Of a stretch of DNA of 47,661 nt, positions 31,155-40,767 are shown in pieces; position 1 is the first letter of the stretch, and each line of letters starts with the position of its first letter. Location of the stretch: NCBI GenBank assembly GCA_023460575.1, contig JAEWPQ010000138.1:1-47661 (forward strand), written 5' to 3'. Source of the stretch: Bacillota bacterium. GTDB lineage: Bacteria; Bacillota; Clostridia; Lachnospirales; Lachnospiraceae. The translations under genes were made by a program, and so were the position numbers. Below the pieces are notes generated by a model, which saw nothing but the letters and a program-made list of their open reading frames with translations, was not told the origin of the DNA and did not search any database.

Positions 31155-32114
31155 TTATTTTGTCTGATTTGTTATCTCTCCCTGAGAACCGAATGTATAA
31201 GAGACATTATCTATTACCATGGTTTTATCATGAACCATGATGCCGTTTGAATCAAGATAATACCATTTTCCGTCTGTCTGAACCCAGCCGGTCTGTTTTT
31301 CATGGTTTTTCATGTAGTACCGTTCTCCGTCAATGGTTTTAAATCCATCTGCCGGAATAAGTGAGCCGTAATCTGCAAAGGACAATTCAATGGTAACATC
31401 TCCTTCGATTCCATCCACCCTTCCTTTATCCGTACACTGCCAGATCGTCCTGTTCTGACAGTCATTGACAGTTCCATATCTTGCATACCATACATCATAA
31501 GGAACCTGGCTCATATCGATATGAAGTGACAGCCATTTATTGTTTGCGTATACAATGGGACGATAGCCTGCATCTGAAATGGTTTTGCAGAATGCATTGA
31601 TGTTATCCGTAATCTGCTGTCTGGAAAGTTTATTATCCAAAAGATACTGGGATTCCACATCATAAGCGATTGGGTAGGAGATCCGGTAATCCTTTACCTG
31701 ACGGAGCACATACTTCGCCTCTTCCACTGCAGTCTGGGAATCAAGAGCCTGTGTATAGAAGAACACACCGGTCTTAATCCCGTTTTCCGAAGCATGCTTC
31801 ATATTTTCGGAAAAATATGGGTCCATATCATTTAAGTAGCCAATCCGCACCATAGCAAAAGAAACCCCGTCCTGTACTACCTTTTTCCAGTCAATACCTC
31901 CGTTTGCCTCATTTTGTCTGTTCTGGTATTTGGTTACTGTGATTCCCTTTTCCAAAACTCCTGTAATGGGATTACCGGATGCATCAATATATTGTCCGTT
32001 TTCCAGTTTCCAGGCTTCTGCCGAAAAACCATTTAAAGGGGTTGCAAATGCCTCAGAAGCCATAAGACAGGCAACCAGACATGCGGCAATCCTCAATCTT
32101 ATGTTTTTTTTCAT
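31155..32114 (-). CDS. Secreted GH25-family protein with cell-wall-binding repeats, first catalytic Asp replaced
   Basis: 319 residues. Signal peptide (KKNIRLRIAACLVACLMASEAFA), then a GH25 muramidase fold (about 55-250): GGIDWKKVVQDGVSFAMVRIGY, the DxE catalytic pair in PIAYDVES (about Asp152 and Glu154), and TIWQCTDKGRVDGI. The C-terminus has choline-binding-type repeats (RYYMKNHEKQTGWVQTDGKWYYLDSNG). In typical GH25 enzymes the strand before the IDW block reads GIDVSxxQG. Here it is GITVTKYQ, so the conserved N-terminal Asp is Thr (about residue 59). Activity may be reduced or altered. The start at 32114 has GGAGG 5 nt upstream. Confidence 0.88.
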   Translation of the reverse strand: MKKNIRLRIAACLVACLMASEAFATPLNGFSAEAWKLENGQYIDASGNPITGVLEKGITVTKYQNRQNEANGGIDWKKVVQDGVSFAMVRIGYLNDMDPYFSENMKHASENGIKTGVFFYTQALDSQTAVEEAKYVLRQVKDYRISYPIAYDVESQYLLDNKLSRQQITDNINAFCKTISDAGYRPIVYANNKWLSLHIDMSQVPYDVWYARYGTVNDCQNRTIWQCTDKGRVDGIEGDVTIELSFADYGSLIPADGFKTIDGERYYMKNHEKQTGWVQTDGKWYYLDSNGIMVHDKTMVIDNVSYTFGSQGEITNQTK

Positions 32115-32144
32115 TGTATCCTCCAACTACTGCTTTTAATCTGT

Positions 32145-33272
32145 TTAATCTTTCTCTTTCCGGAACGCATCCACATCATGTATTAAGGTCTTCACGCTGT
32201 ATAAGAACCGGTCAAATGCACCGAATTTATAAATATTGATGATCAGCATGCCCACGGGAACAGCAAGTATCATGCCAGCGATTCCGCTTATTTTAAAGCC
32301 CAGATATAAAAATAATAATGTCATTAACGGGTCCAGCCCCATGGTATCGCCTACGATCTTCGGCTGAATGATCTGTCTTAATACAAGAGTCAGAACATAG
32401 ATCACAATGAGACCAACTCCAAAAGCGTACTCTCCAGAAACGATCCGCAGCAATGCCCAGGGTAACAGAATGGTTCCGGTTCCAAGTATGGGAAGAAAAT
32501 CAAGCACTGCAATAAGAACGGCCAGCAACAGTGCATACTTCACTCCTAAAACCAGAAACCCCGCTGCCAGAACACCGGCGATAATAAACATAATTTTAAA
32601 CTGGGCCAGGAAATAGCCTCCCACCAGATGCTTTATATCTTTTTTGAGATAATTATAATATCCCGCGAACCCCTTAGGCATATACCGTTTTATAATTGTA
32701 AGAATCTTATCCCGGTCTACAATAAATATATAGGAAGAAAATATGGTTACAACGATGTAAACCAATGCCGCAGGGATACTCTTTACCACATTTCCCGCAG
32801 CCATAAAGGTGGGAGATGCGATTTTCTGTACCATGACATTTAAATATTCTCCAATATGTGTAACAAATACATTCACTGAGTCCTGAACCCCCTCAGGAAG
32901 AAAGCGCAGAACGTTTTCCGCCATTAAGAGCATCTTCTGAACCTCTACCCAGGCCGATTCGTAATAAAGGGGGATATCTTCCACAAATCCCGCTGCTTCG
33001 GTAACCAGTTTGGATATGAGAAAATAAAAAGCCGCAATAATCAGAGCCAGTACTGCTACTACAATTAGCACAGAACTGTGCTTCCTCACAAGCTTCAGTC
33101 TCTTTTCCAGCAAACGCACCAGCGGATTGGCGATCACCGATATCACCCAGCCGATTACGAAAGGAAGAAAAAAATTCAGTATTCTCGGTCCCCACACACA
33201 AATGAAATAAAAGAACACAATAGGGATTATAATATTTAAAATGATTCTGCAATATTTTTTTAAAAATTCCAT
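32145..33272 (-). CDS. AI-2E-family membrane protein, sporulation YtvI-like
   Basis: 375 residues, about eight membrane segments in the AI-2E/PerM pattern. Conserved blocks are LPFVIGWVISVIANPLVRLLEK near the N-terminus, GVKYALLLAVLIAVLDFLPILGTG and GLDPLMTLLFLYLGFKISGIAGMILAVPVG. Length and C-terminal pattern fit the YtvI subgroup, which in spore formers is associated with sporulation. The transport function is not established. It precedes the GH25 gene in the same direction. Confidence 0.85.
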   Translation of the reverse strand: MEFLKKYCRIILNIIIPIVFFYFICVWGPRILNFFLPFVIGWVISVIANPLVRLLEKRLKLVRKHSSVLIVVAVLALIIAAFYFLISKLVTEAAGFVEDIPLYYESAWVEVQKMLLMAENVLRFLPEGVQDSVNVFVTHIGEYLNVMVQKIASPTFMAAGNVVKSIPAALVYIVVTIFSSYIFIVDRDKILTIIKRYMPKGFAGYYNYLKKDIKHLVGGYFLAQFKIMFIIAGVLAAGFLVLGVKYALLLAVLIAVLDFLPILGTGTILLPWALLRIVSGEYAFGVGLIVIYVLTLVLRQIIQPKIVGDTMGLDPLMTLLFLYLGFKISGIAGMILAVPVGMLIINIYKFGAFDRFLYSVKTLIHDVDAFRKEKD

Positions 33273-33326
33273 GCTTATCTCCTGCCTTTATAATACCCCC
33301 AAAAGCCCAAGTGATAAATACTGTAA

Positions 33327-34379
33327 TTAAAGAAATTTTTCCAGGAAATCGTAAAGCTTTTCCATCTCTTCATCCGTTCCAATGGTGATCCTCAAATGAT
33401 TATCCAGCCGTGGCTGTTTAAAGTAACGAACGAAAATCTGTTTTTCTCTCAGTGCCAGATAAATATCCTCGGCTTTTTTCTCCTTATGGCTGGCAAATAT
33501 AAAATTCGCCATGGAATCCGGGAAAGTAAATCCCAGTTCACTGAGACGTTTCTTCGCTTTCTCTCTTGTAGTTATAATTTTTTCTATGATTTCTTTAAAG
33601 TAACTGTCATCCTTTACTGCTTTTGCCCCCAGTATCTGGGAAGGCATGTTCATGGTGTAGGAATTATAGGAATATTTCACATCATTTAAAGCCCGTATCA
33701 GATCTTTGTTTCCCATGGCATAGCCGATCCGCATTCCTGCCATGGACCGGGATTTGCTGAAGGTCTGCACTACCAGAAGATTTTCGTATTTTTTAACCAG
33801 CCCGGCAGCGCTTTCACCGCCGAAATCAATGTAAGCTTCATCTACAATCACAACGGAATCCTGATTATGGGCAATGATGTCTTCCACTTCACTTAGCGGC
33901 ATAAATACGCCTGTGGGCGCATTGGGGTTCGGAAATATGATTCCCCCATTTTCTCTGTAATAATCTTCCTTATGAATCAGAAAGTGCTCATCGAGAGCTG
34001 GTGTTTCATAAGGTATGCAAAACAACTCCGCCCAAACCTTATAAAATGAGTAAGACACATCAGGAAATAAGACTGGTTTCTGAGAATTAAAAAATGTCAG
34101 AAATGCCATGGCGATGACATCATCAGAACCGACCCCCACAAACATCTCATCTTCCTCCATCCGATAATATTCGCAAAGTGCCTTTGTCAGAACTGCAGAT
34201 GCAGGATCCGGATATTTGCGGAACTTATCATAATCTATCTCATCCATGGCTTTTTTAACAAGCGGAGAAGGCGGATAGGGGTTTTCATTGGTATTGAGTT
34301 TCACTAAGTTCTCTCCCTTTGGCTGTTCACCTGGAACATAAGGGGTCACCGTCCGGATATTGGCCTTCCATGCTCTCAT
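33327..34379 (-). CDS. hisC: Histidinol-phosphate aminotransferase
   Basis: 350 residues, fold-type I PLP enzyme. HisC features: LNTNENPYPPSPLVKKAM, VGVGSDDVIAMAF, IIFPNPNAPTGVF, VIVDEAYIDFGG, and the PLP Lys in QTFSKSRSMAGMRIGYAMG. The C-terminal FVRYFKQPRLDNHLRITIGT is also typical. It acts in histidine synthesis; some relatives also use aromatic substrates. The ATG overlaps the stop of the upstream aminotransferase gene by 4 nt, so the two are translationally coupled. No other his gene is nearby. Confidence 0.93.
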   Translation of the reverse strand: MRAWKANIRTVTPYVPGEQPKGENLVKLNTNENPYPPSPLVKKAMDEIDYDKFRKYPDPASAVLTKALCEYYRMEEDEMFVGVGSDDVIAMAFLTFFNSQKPVLFPDVSYSFYKVWAELFCIPYETPALDEHFLIHKEDYYRENGGIIFPNPNAPTGVFMPLSEVEDIIAHNQDSVVIVDEAYIDFGGESAAGLVKKYENLLVVQTFSKSRSMAGMRIGYAMGNKDLIRALNDVKYSYNSYTMNMPSQILGAKAVKDDSYFKEIIEKIITTREKAKKRLSELGFTFPDSMANFIFASHKEKKAEDIYLALREKQIFVRYFKQPRLDNHLRITIGTDEEMEKLYDFLEKFL

Positions 34380-35584
34380 CTTAAGTCCTCCTTACCGGCT
34401 GTAAGTCCATATTCCTGTGCAATCCTTTTAAATGACGGCAGCGAACGTTCAATCTGCTCATAGGAAACACAATAGGCGATACGTGCATAACCAGGACATG
34501 CAAAAGCGCTTCCCTGTACCAAAAGAACCCGGTGATTTTTACAGTATTCACAGAACTTCTTATCATCCTCCGGAGTCTTTATAAACAGATAAAATGCTCC
34601 CTCCGGTTTAATACACTGAAAGCCATATTCTTTTAAGCTGCTGTAAAGAAGTTCACGGTTTTTATTATAAGCAGACAAGTTAACTTTTTCATCCACGCAG
34701 CGCAGAATTACTCTCTGCATCAGAGACGGTGCATTGACACAGCCAAGTACACGGTTTGAGATGGCGGCTGCAGCAATCACAGCCTTTGAATCCTCCACTT
34801 CATCCGGAATCACCAGATATCCGATTCTCTCTCCTGGAAGAGATAAGGATTTACTGTAAGAATAGCAGACGACCGTGTTCTTATAAAACAGTGTCACATA
34901 AGGAACTTCAACACCGTCATAGGCAAGCTCCCGGTAGGGCTCATCTGAAATCAGGAGTATGGAAGTTCCATACTCGTTCTCTTTCTGTTCCAGAATAGCT
35001 CCGATCTGCCTGAGAGTTTCAGAAGAATATACCACCCCTGTGGGATTATTGGGCGTATTTATGATCACAGCCTTGGTCCTTTTTGTTATGCTTCGTTCAA
35101 ATTCCAGGAGACCTGGCTGAAAAGTTTCTGTATTGGGCGGAATAACCGTAAGTACGCCGTCGTAATTGCGTACGTAAGAACCATATTCCATAAAATAGGG
35201 TGCAAACACGATCACTTCATCACCAGGATCCAGAATGGTTTTTAAAATCACATTCAGACCGCTGGCTGCACCCACCGTCATAAGAAGATTGCCCCCATGA
35301 AAATGAGTCCCGAACCGCCGGTTGATGGAGGCCGCAATCCCTTCCCTCACATCATCAAAACCTGCGTTGCTCATATATCCATGAACCATAGTTGATTCTT
35401 CCTCGTTCATAATATCAATGATTGCCTGTTTCACTGCTTCCGGTGCGGGAACATTGGGATTTCCAAGGCTGAAATCATAGACGTTTTCTGCACCATTTTC
35501 GACAACCATCTTTTTTCCTTCTTCAAACATGGCGCGGATGGCGGAATTGTTTTCTACAAGGGGTCTCATCTTGTCTGCTATCAT
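34376..35584 (-). CDS. Class I/II PLP-dependent aminotransferase (aspartate aminotransferase-like)
   Basis: 402 residues. NVYDFSLGNPNVPAPEAV near the N-terminus, INTPNNPTGVVYSSE, LISDEPYRELAYD, and the PLP Lys in YSYSKSLSLPGERIGYLV. It belongs to the aspartate aminotransferase superfamily; the amino donor and acceptor are not predictable. The ATG at 35584 follows AAGGAAGG; the longer reading to 35653 is rejected. It overlaps hisC by 4 nt. The coupling to hisC might reflect a shared amino-acid role, but that is inference. Confidence 0.9.
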   Translation of the reverse strand: MIADKMRPLVENNSAIRAMFEEGKKMVVENGAENVYDFSLGNPNVPAPEAVKQAIIDIMNEEESTMVHGYMSNAGFDDVREGIAASINRRFGTHFHGGNLLMTVGAASGLNVILKTILDPGDEVIVFAPYFMEYGSYVRNYDGVLTVIPPNTETFQPGLLEFERSITKRTKAVIINTPNNPTGVVYSSETLRQIGAILEQKENEYGTSILLISDEPYRELAYDGVEVPYVTLFYKNTVVCYSYSKSLSLPGERIGYLVIPDEVEDSKAVIAAAAISNRVLGCVNAPSLMQRVILRCVDEKVNLSAYNKNRELLYSSLKEYGFQCIKPEGAFYLFIKTPEDDKKFCEYCKNHRVLLVQGSAFACPGYARIAYCVSYEQIERSLPSFKRIAQEYGLTAGKEDLR

Positions 35585-35660
35585 ATCATCATTCCTTCCT
35601 TTATCCTGAAATGGTTTACGTGGATTATAACACATATGAAAAAAGAGGTCCATTCTTAAT

Positions 35661-38600
35661 TTACAATTCCTGATCTGTACTGAGTTCCGTATTTAACAGG
35701 GAAGTTCTCACTCTGCCGTAGCAATCCTCAAAGTCTTCATCCTGCACCCGTATAACAGTCATGCCCGCCCGGACAGGAAGCAATGCTTTTGACGCCTGGC
35801 TCATCATCTGGTATCTTAGTTCCTTTAAAATCCGCCTGCATTTTATTTTTATATCCTCTTCTTTGATGTTCCGGCACAGAATCAGAATTTCATACTCACC
35901 ATCCAGACACATGATGTCATCTTCTCTGAAAAACCGTTTCATAAACAGTGCCTGTTCAAGAAATGACTGTCTGGCATACTTCATCCCGGCAGAAGCTGTA
36001 TTTTCACTGTTGAATGAAAACAAAATAAGACCTGAGGTCAAGAACCTGTGGCGTGATAAATAATTCTGCATTCTTCCCACTGCCGCCTCACGATTCTGGA
36101 ATAAGCGTACCCCCTCCGGCAGCATGGGAGTTCTGCATTCTTCCACCTGGCTGTAGAGTTCGCCCAGCTCTTCAATATCCAGCATAACTCCATAAAGGAA
36201 ACTGTCCCCTGATTTTACAGACAGTCTGGAGTGGCAGAGAATCCATTTGTAACCGTTGCGTGTCAGGATACGGTATTCCACTCCCTTTAAACTCTCATCC
36301 GGACTTAAAGTCTCAGTCATGAGTCTGATTTTTTCCCTATCACCCGGGTGTATCATATTTAAAAGCCGATTCTGGAACAGTTCAATCAGCTCATCGCTGT
36401 TGTAGCCAAGTATTTCAAGGAAACGGGGGCTTGTATACAAAAACTCCATATCTTCTGTTTTTCTGCAGCGGTAATATCCGCCCAGCATTCCGGAACTTAA
36501 AAACTCCAGCTCGTCATTCTTAAACCGCAGAGTTCTGTTGGCTTCCTGAAGTCTCTTCTGTGCCAGTACCGTATCGGTTATATCCATACATGCACATACA
36601 ATTGCAAGCCGGCCGTCTTCTGCCTGTACCACCCGGCCTTTTGCCACCATCCACAGCCAGGTTCCATCCTTCTTTCTCATTCGGTGGCGGAAGGTAAATT
36701 CCATTCCAGGGGCCATAAAGCGCAGTGAATGCCCCTGTATCATATTTATATCTTCCGGGTGAAGGAGGTTGTGTCCCAGGCCGTTAACTTCTCTGGTAAA
36801 TTCCTCGTAGGAATCATAATTTAAAATGCGGAGCATCTCATTATTGGCAAAATACAGCGGAAGTCCCTTGTCACAGTAGACTCCTATCAAACCTCCCGGT
36901 GCCATCTGGGCAAAAATGGCGCTTGCTGCCCATTGATTCTCTTCTGCAATATTATTAAAGGAAATATTCCTGCCTGCAATCTTTAATACATCTCTCAGCA
37001 TCTTCTGGGAGTCTTTAAGCTTCTGCCTCTGCTCCATCTGTTCTGTCGCATCCCTTACCGCACCATAGTAAAGACGGTGGTCATCCTGTTCCCGCAAAAA
37101 GAAGACGCGAAGATGCACCCACATCAATTCTCCGCTGTTGCGGTAACGCCTAAACGTCCCTTCCGCACCCTGCAGCGGGTTGTTGTATGCCTCTTCAAAG
37201 ATATTAAGAACCCAGTCCATATCCTCTCTGTAAACCTTGTTTAACACATACCGTTTCCGCTCTTCCATATCAATGGGATTGTCTCCGGTTACACGGTAAT
37301 ATTCCTCATTCACCCGGAGAATCTCGCAGCTGTCCTCAAAGATCTCATAGAGTGCAATAGCACCAAGCATATTGTTAAGCATGGCTTCACTGATAATATT
37401 TTCATTAAACAGATCTTCCAGTTTCAGCTGCTTTAGCTGACGTGCCTGGATTCCTCTGTAATCTAAATTGTTGTCCTCTTCCAGTAGCTTTTCCAGCACA
37501 TCAACAGGGAGAGGTTCATGATAATAAAAGCCCTGTCCGTAAATGCAGCCGATATTAATCAAAAAATCTACCTGTTCTTTTTCTTCCACACCCTCTGCTA
37601 TGACCTTAAACTGCATCACTCTGGCCATGCGGACAATGGTTTCTAAGATTCCCATGCCTCTGCCCTTGCTGTTCTCATTCATATCAAGGAATTTGGTGTC
37701 GATCTTGATTACATCCACGTTCACATCCTTTAACATATTCAGGGATGAATATCCGCTTCCGAAGTCGTCCATAAATACAGGAAAACCTGCCCTTCTAAGA
37801 TCCTCCACAACTTTCCGGATCAGATCGTAGTCTTCCGCATATGCACTTTCCGTTATCTCGATTTCCAAATACTTGGGATCAATCTCATAATGGCTTACAA
37901 GCTGTTTAAACTTCTCAACCACGTCAATGGCATAAATATCCATGCGTGACATATTGACGGAAATGGGGATAGGGCGCCGCCCTGCCTTGATCCAGGTGTT
38001 TAACTGTCTGCATACCAGTTCCCAGACATACACATCCAGATATGTAATAAAACCGTTCTGCTCCAACAGCGGAATGAATTCTCCGGGAGATATAATTCCT
38101 TTTTGCGGGTGCTGCCATCTGACTAAGGATTCCAGACCTATAATCCTGCCGGTAAGCATGTTACACTGGGGCTGGGCATAGAATATGAACTCCTTTTTCT
38201 CAAGTGCTCTCTGAATCTCAGAAAGAAGAACCTGGTCGCTTTCCATCTTCCGCTTCATTCCGGGATCGTACCAGCCCACACGCTTCGTATAATTCCCCTT
38301 TACGGAATTAAGCGCTATGGCGGCTCTGTCGTACATCATGCTGACCGGAAGGCTTAAATCCTCCACCCGGTACACACCAAAGGCAGGCATAAACCCTGCA
38401 TTGCCCCCATACTGCTTGGCATATACGTTAATTACATCCTCAAGTTCTTCCAGTACGGATAAATCTTCGGGAATGAGAATAACAAAATCATCTCCGCCCA
38501 TATAACCGGCGACAGAGCAGTAAAATTTCTCAATTTCTTTTAAGTAATCCCCGATTCTTATTAAAAAGCGGTCTCCTTCCTCTTCTCCATACCATTCATT

Positions 38601-39473
38601 AAACAGCTTAAAATGTTCAATATCGATTGCAACCATAAAAAATCCGTTGGAATCTGCTTTCTTTAGCAGCTGGTCAGCCTTCTCAAAGAATGGTCCGTAG
38701 CGGTAAAGACCGGTCATGGAATCGGTCTCTTCTCTAATCACCCTGAGCCGCTTTTCCTCTTCCTCGTCCTTTTTCTTTCTCTCATCGATATCCTGGATAT
38801 AACACATGATAATGGTATCCAAATCATCCTGGCAGCGGAAGAGAACCAGAATTAAGTTAATCCAGCAATATCCGTCACCTGGCATCTTTCTGCGGAACTC
38901 TCCCTTTATTACCCTCCCGCCTTTCTTTAAGCGGTCGGTCATTGTGGTTAAATCCCAAAACTCCTCAAAACTCTGCTTTTCATCTGGATGGACCATGAAA
39001 TTCAATGCTTCTGCGAGAATCTGGTCCAGCCTTCCTTCTTCAGGCGATAAATCCAATTTATCGTTTTCATGAAAAAGAACCTTATAAGTATTCGATAAAA
39101 AATTAAGTTCAATCAGCCCATCATATACCGTCGCCTCTGTAAGATGGTAGAACATATTTTTATTTTTTTCATCCACAGGCCGGGACATAATAAGCCTGCT
39201 GTTTTCACTGCCCGGCCAGTCAATCATTCCGGAGGTCACTGCCATCCATGTCTGAGTGGCAGCATGATAACGAATCACATGACCGCTCTTCTCATTAATC
39301 CACGGGCAGTCCTTACAGGGATCCGTTTCAACTCCTGTTCCCTGATAGCAGTACATTCCTACCTGTAAATCCGGATAATATAATTTTGCCATATCATTGA
39401 GATATACAATCTTGTAATCCTGGTCAATTATGTAAATACCAGCTTCTCCGTTTTCACACGACATACGCTTCAT
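35661..39473 (-). CDS. Multi-PAS GGDEF-EAL cyclic-di-GMP signalling protein with a second degenerate GGDEF domain
   Basis: 1270 residues, no membrane segment. Order: N-terminal PAS-like domain with a CxxCP cluster (DPCKDCPW); a second PAS-like region; GGDEF (about 245-400), signature GGDDF near 326; EAL (about 415-665), signature ESL at 448, with SVNMSR, EIEITES, MDDFGSGYSSL, VIKIDTKF, IAEGVEE and YGQGFYYHEPL all present; three PAS domains (about 690-1110); and a C-terminal GGDEF-like fold where the signature reads LDGEYE near 1190. The EAL residues suggest an active phosphodiesterase. Cyclase activity of GGDDF is uncertain, and no RxxD inhibitory site is seen. Start ATG 39473 with AGGAGAGG upstream. 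Confidence 0.92.
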   Translation of the reverse strand: MKRMSCENGEAGIYIIDQDYKIVYLNDMAKLYYPDLQVGMYCYQGTGVETDPCKDCPWINEKSGHVIRYHAATQTWMAVTSGMIDWPGSENSRLIMSRPVDEKNKNMFYHLTEATVYDGLIELNFLSNTYKVLFHENDKLDLSPEEGRLDQILAEALNFMVHPDEKQSFEEFWDLTTMTDRLKKGGRVIKGEFRRKMPGDGYCWINLILVLFRCQDDLDTIIMCYIQDIDERKKKDEEEEKRLRVIREETDSMTGLYRYGPFFEKADQLLKKADSNGFFMVAIDIEHFKLFNEWYGEEEGDRFLIRIGDYLKEIEKFYCSVAGYMGGDDFVILIPEDLSVLEELEDVINVYAKQYGGNAGFMPAFGVYRVEDLSLPVSMMYDRAAIALNSVKGNYTKRVGWYDPGMKRKMESDQVLLSEIQRALEKKEFIFYAQPQCNMLTGRIIGLESLVRWQHPQKGIISPGEFIPLLEQNGFITYLDVYVWELVCRQLNTWIKAGRRPIPISVNMSRMDIYAIDVVEKFKQLVSHYEIDPKYLEIEITESAYAEDYDLIRKVVEDLRRAGFPVFMDDFGSGYSSLNMLKDVNVDVIKIDTKFLDMNENSKGRGMGILETIVRMARVMQFKVIAEGVEEKEQVDFLINIGCIYGQGFYYHEPLPVDVLEKLLEEDNNLDYRGIQARQLKQLKLEDLFNENIISEAMLNNMLGAIALYEIFEDSCEILRVNEEYYRVTGDNPIDMEERKRYVLNKVYREDMDWVLNIFEEAYNNPLQGAEGTFRRYRNSGELMWVHLRVFFLREQDDHRLYYGAVRDATEQMEQRQKLKDSQKMLRDVLKIAGRNISFNNIAEENQWAASAIFAQMAPGGLIGVYCDKGLPLYFANNEMLRILNYDSYEEFTREVNGLGHNLLHPEDINMIQGHSLRFMAPGMEFTFRHRMRKKDGTWLWMVAKGRVVQAEDGRLAIVCACMDITDTVLAQKRLQEANRTLRFKNDELEFLSSGMLGGYYRCRKTEDMEFLYTSPRFLEILGYNSDELIELFQNRLLNMIHPGDREKIRLMTETLSPDESLKGVEYRILTRNGYKWILCHSRLSVKSGDSFLYGVMLDIEELGELYSQVEECRTPMLPEGVRLFQNREAAVGRMQNYLSRHRFLTSGLILFSFNSENTASAGMKYARQSFLEQALFMKRFFREDDIMCLDGEYEILILCRNIKEEDIKIKCRRILKELRYQMMSQASKALLPVRAGMTVIRVQDEDFEDCYGRVRTSLLNTELSTDQEL

Positions 39474-39527
39474 AAGCTCCCGCCTCTCCTGCAATATATC
39501 TTTTATGCAGTAACTAAATTAAGGTAT

Positions 39528-39557
39528 ATTATAGTATGAAAACGCTGTTTTCGTCAA
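39528..39557 (-). promoter_or_regulatory. Promoter of the GGDEF-EAL gene with a palindrome in its spacer
   Basis: Minus-strand -35 TTGACG (39552-39557), 18-nt spacer and -10 TATAAT (39528-39533). The palindrome GAAAAC-GCT-GTTTTC (39538-39552) fills most of the spacer, where a repressor would block polymerase. Confidence 0.65.
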
Positions 39558-39652
39558 CACGTTAGCAATACACCGCAGCAGAATTTTTATTCACAAACAA
39601 TAATAATTATTCATGTTTAATCACGGATTGTTCTGTCTCCGCTTAAAGATAA

Positions 39653-39695
39653 CTGTTTATTATTGGTAATTATTTCCAATTATCATGATAAACAG
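39653..39695. repeat. Inverted repeat in the intergenic region
   Basis: Arms CTGTTTAT (39653-39660) and ATAAACAG (39688-39695) are perfect complements around an AT-rich 27-nt centre that can pair further. There is no T tail and no obvious promoter partner. Besides this, a promoter and a terminator, the gap 39474-39904 shows only AT-rich sequence. Confidence 0.6.
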
Positions 39696-39817
39696 GGAAC
39701 TTCCGGCTCTCAAAGAGCGAGTCTGCCAATTAAATTTCGACAAAATAATTTTAACAACAGGGTTTAATATGCAAAGAAACTTACTTATTTTATAAATATT
39801 TTTTATCCCTTCCCAAC

Positions 39818-39890
39818 AAAAAAAAAGCATGACCTGCCGTCTGCATCAGCCAGAATTTCCAATATGGCTTCCTGCAGGCGGCTGTCATGC
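39818..39890 (-). terminator. Terminator of the ddl-like / dapF-like transcript
   Basis: On the minus strand GCATGAC begins a long imperfect stem closed by GTCATGC and followed by nine T. It starts 15 nt after the stop of the DapF-like gene, so that gene is the last of its operon. Confidence 0.88.
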
Positions 39891-39904
39891 CAGAATGCTC
39901 CTTT

Positions 39905-40765
39905 TTACTGGAGAGCTTTCACCTGTTCTGCAAATTCATGGGACAGGGTAAATCTTCCCACATAACCGACTTCACCTGTCATCAGAACACTGTAATCTTC
40001 TTTAATTTCCACTTCCAGGACTCCGCCAGGCATATGAACATACATCTTAGGATCTGTCAGACCCATGCGGTATGCAGCTCCGGCAGCTGCGCATCCGCTG
40101 GTCCCGGATGCAAGAGTATAACCGGCCCCTCTTTCATAAATCTCAATCTCAATATTCGTCCGGTCCAGCACCTTTAAAAGCTGGGTATTGATCCGATCCG
40201 GAAAATATTCTGCATTTTCAGAATGCTTTCCGATCCGGCATACCAGATCCTTTGATATATCATTTAACCAGATTACACAATGAGGATTTCCGATGTTTAC
40301 ACAGGTGACACGGTAAGGAATGCTGCCAAACAGCATGGTTTCATTTAAAACCTCTCTTCTCGGCCCTGTAACAGGTATTTCATCGCTGTAAAAGCTGAGT
40401 TTTCCCATAGAAACCTTGATTTTCGTTCCCTCTTCGTTTAAGTACTGTATGGTCTGCTCTCCGCTTAACGTGCTGATTATAAATTTATTTTTCTGTACAT
40501 AACCGGCATCCTTTAAATATTTTCCAAATATCCGGACTCCATTTCCGCTTAATTCAGCCTCACTTCCGTCAGGATTTAATATTTTCACTTCCAGCTTATC
40601 CTGCCCCCGTATGGGTCCCACTAACAATCCGTCTGAGCCAACACCGAAGTTCCGGTCACAAATCAGCCGGATATTCTCTTTTGTCAGCCTGCACTCATTT
40701 TTATTGGGATCAAAAATCAGATAATCGTTTCCAAGACCGTGATATTTTTCTAAAGTAATATTCAT
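39905..40765 (-). CDS. DapF-family paralogue with both catalytic cysteines replaced by serine
   Basis: 286 residues with the diaminopimelate-epimerase two-lobe fold. Substrate-binding residues of DapF are kept: Asn in KYHGLGNDYL, Asn in ILNPDGSE, Asn in NIGNPHCV, Asn in DRINTQ, and Glu/Arg in YERGAG. The first catalytic Cys is Ser73 (AELSGNGVRI) and the second is Ser220 (TLASGTSGCA). A normal Cys/Cys dapF is present at 20969, so this is unlikely to be the housekeeping epimerase. It starts 2 nt after the ddl-like stop, so translation is coupled. Another isomerase, elimination or binding role on an amino acid is possible. Fold assignment is firm; function is unknown. Confidence 0.88.
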   Translation of the reverse strand: MNITLEKYHGLGNDYLIFDPNKNECRLTKENIRLICDRNFGVGSDGLLVGPIRGQDKLEVKILNPDGSEAELSGNGVRIFGKYLKDAGYVQKNKFIISTLSGEQTIQYLNEEGTKIKVSMGKLSFYSDEIPVTGPRREVLNETMLFGSIPYRVTCVNIGNPHCVIWLNDISKDLVCRIGKHSENAEYFPDRINTQLLKVLDRTNIEIEIYERGAGYTLASGTSGCAAAGAAYRMGLTDPKMYVHMPGGVLEVEIKEDYSVLMTGEVGYVGRFTLSHEFAEQVKALQ

Positions 40766-40767
40766 TT

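Noticed and set aside
39905..40765. Second gene as an ordinary diaminopimelate epimerase
   Set aside because: Both catalytic Cys are Ser and a normal dapF is at 20969-21781.
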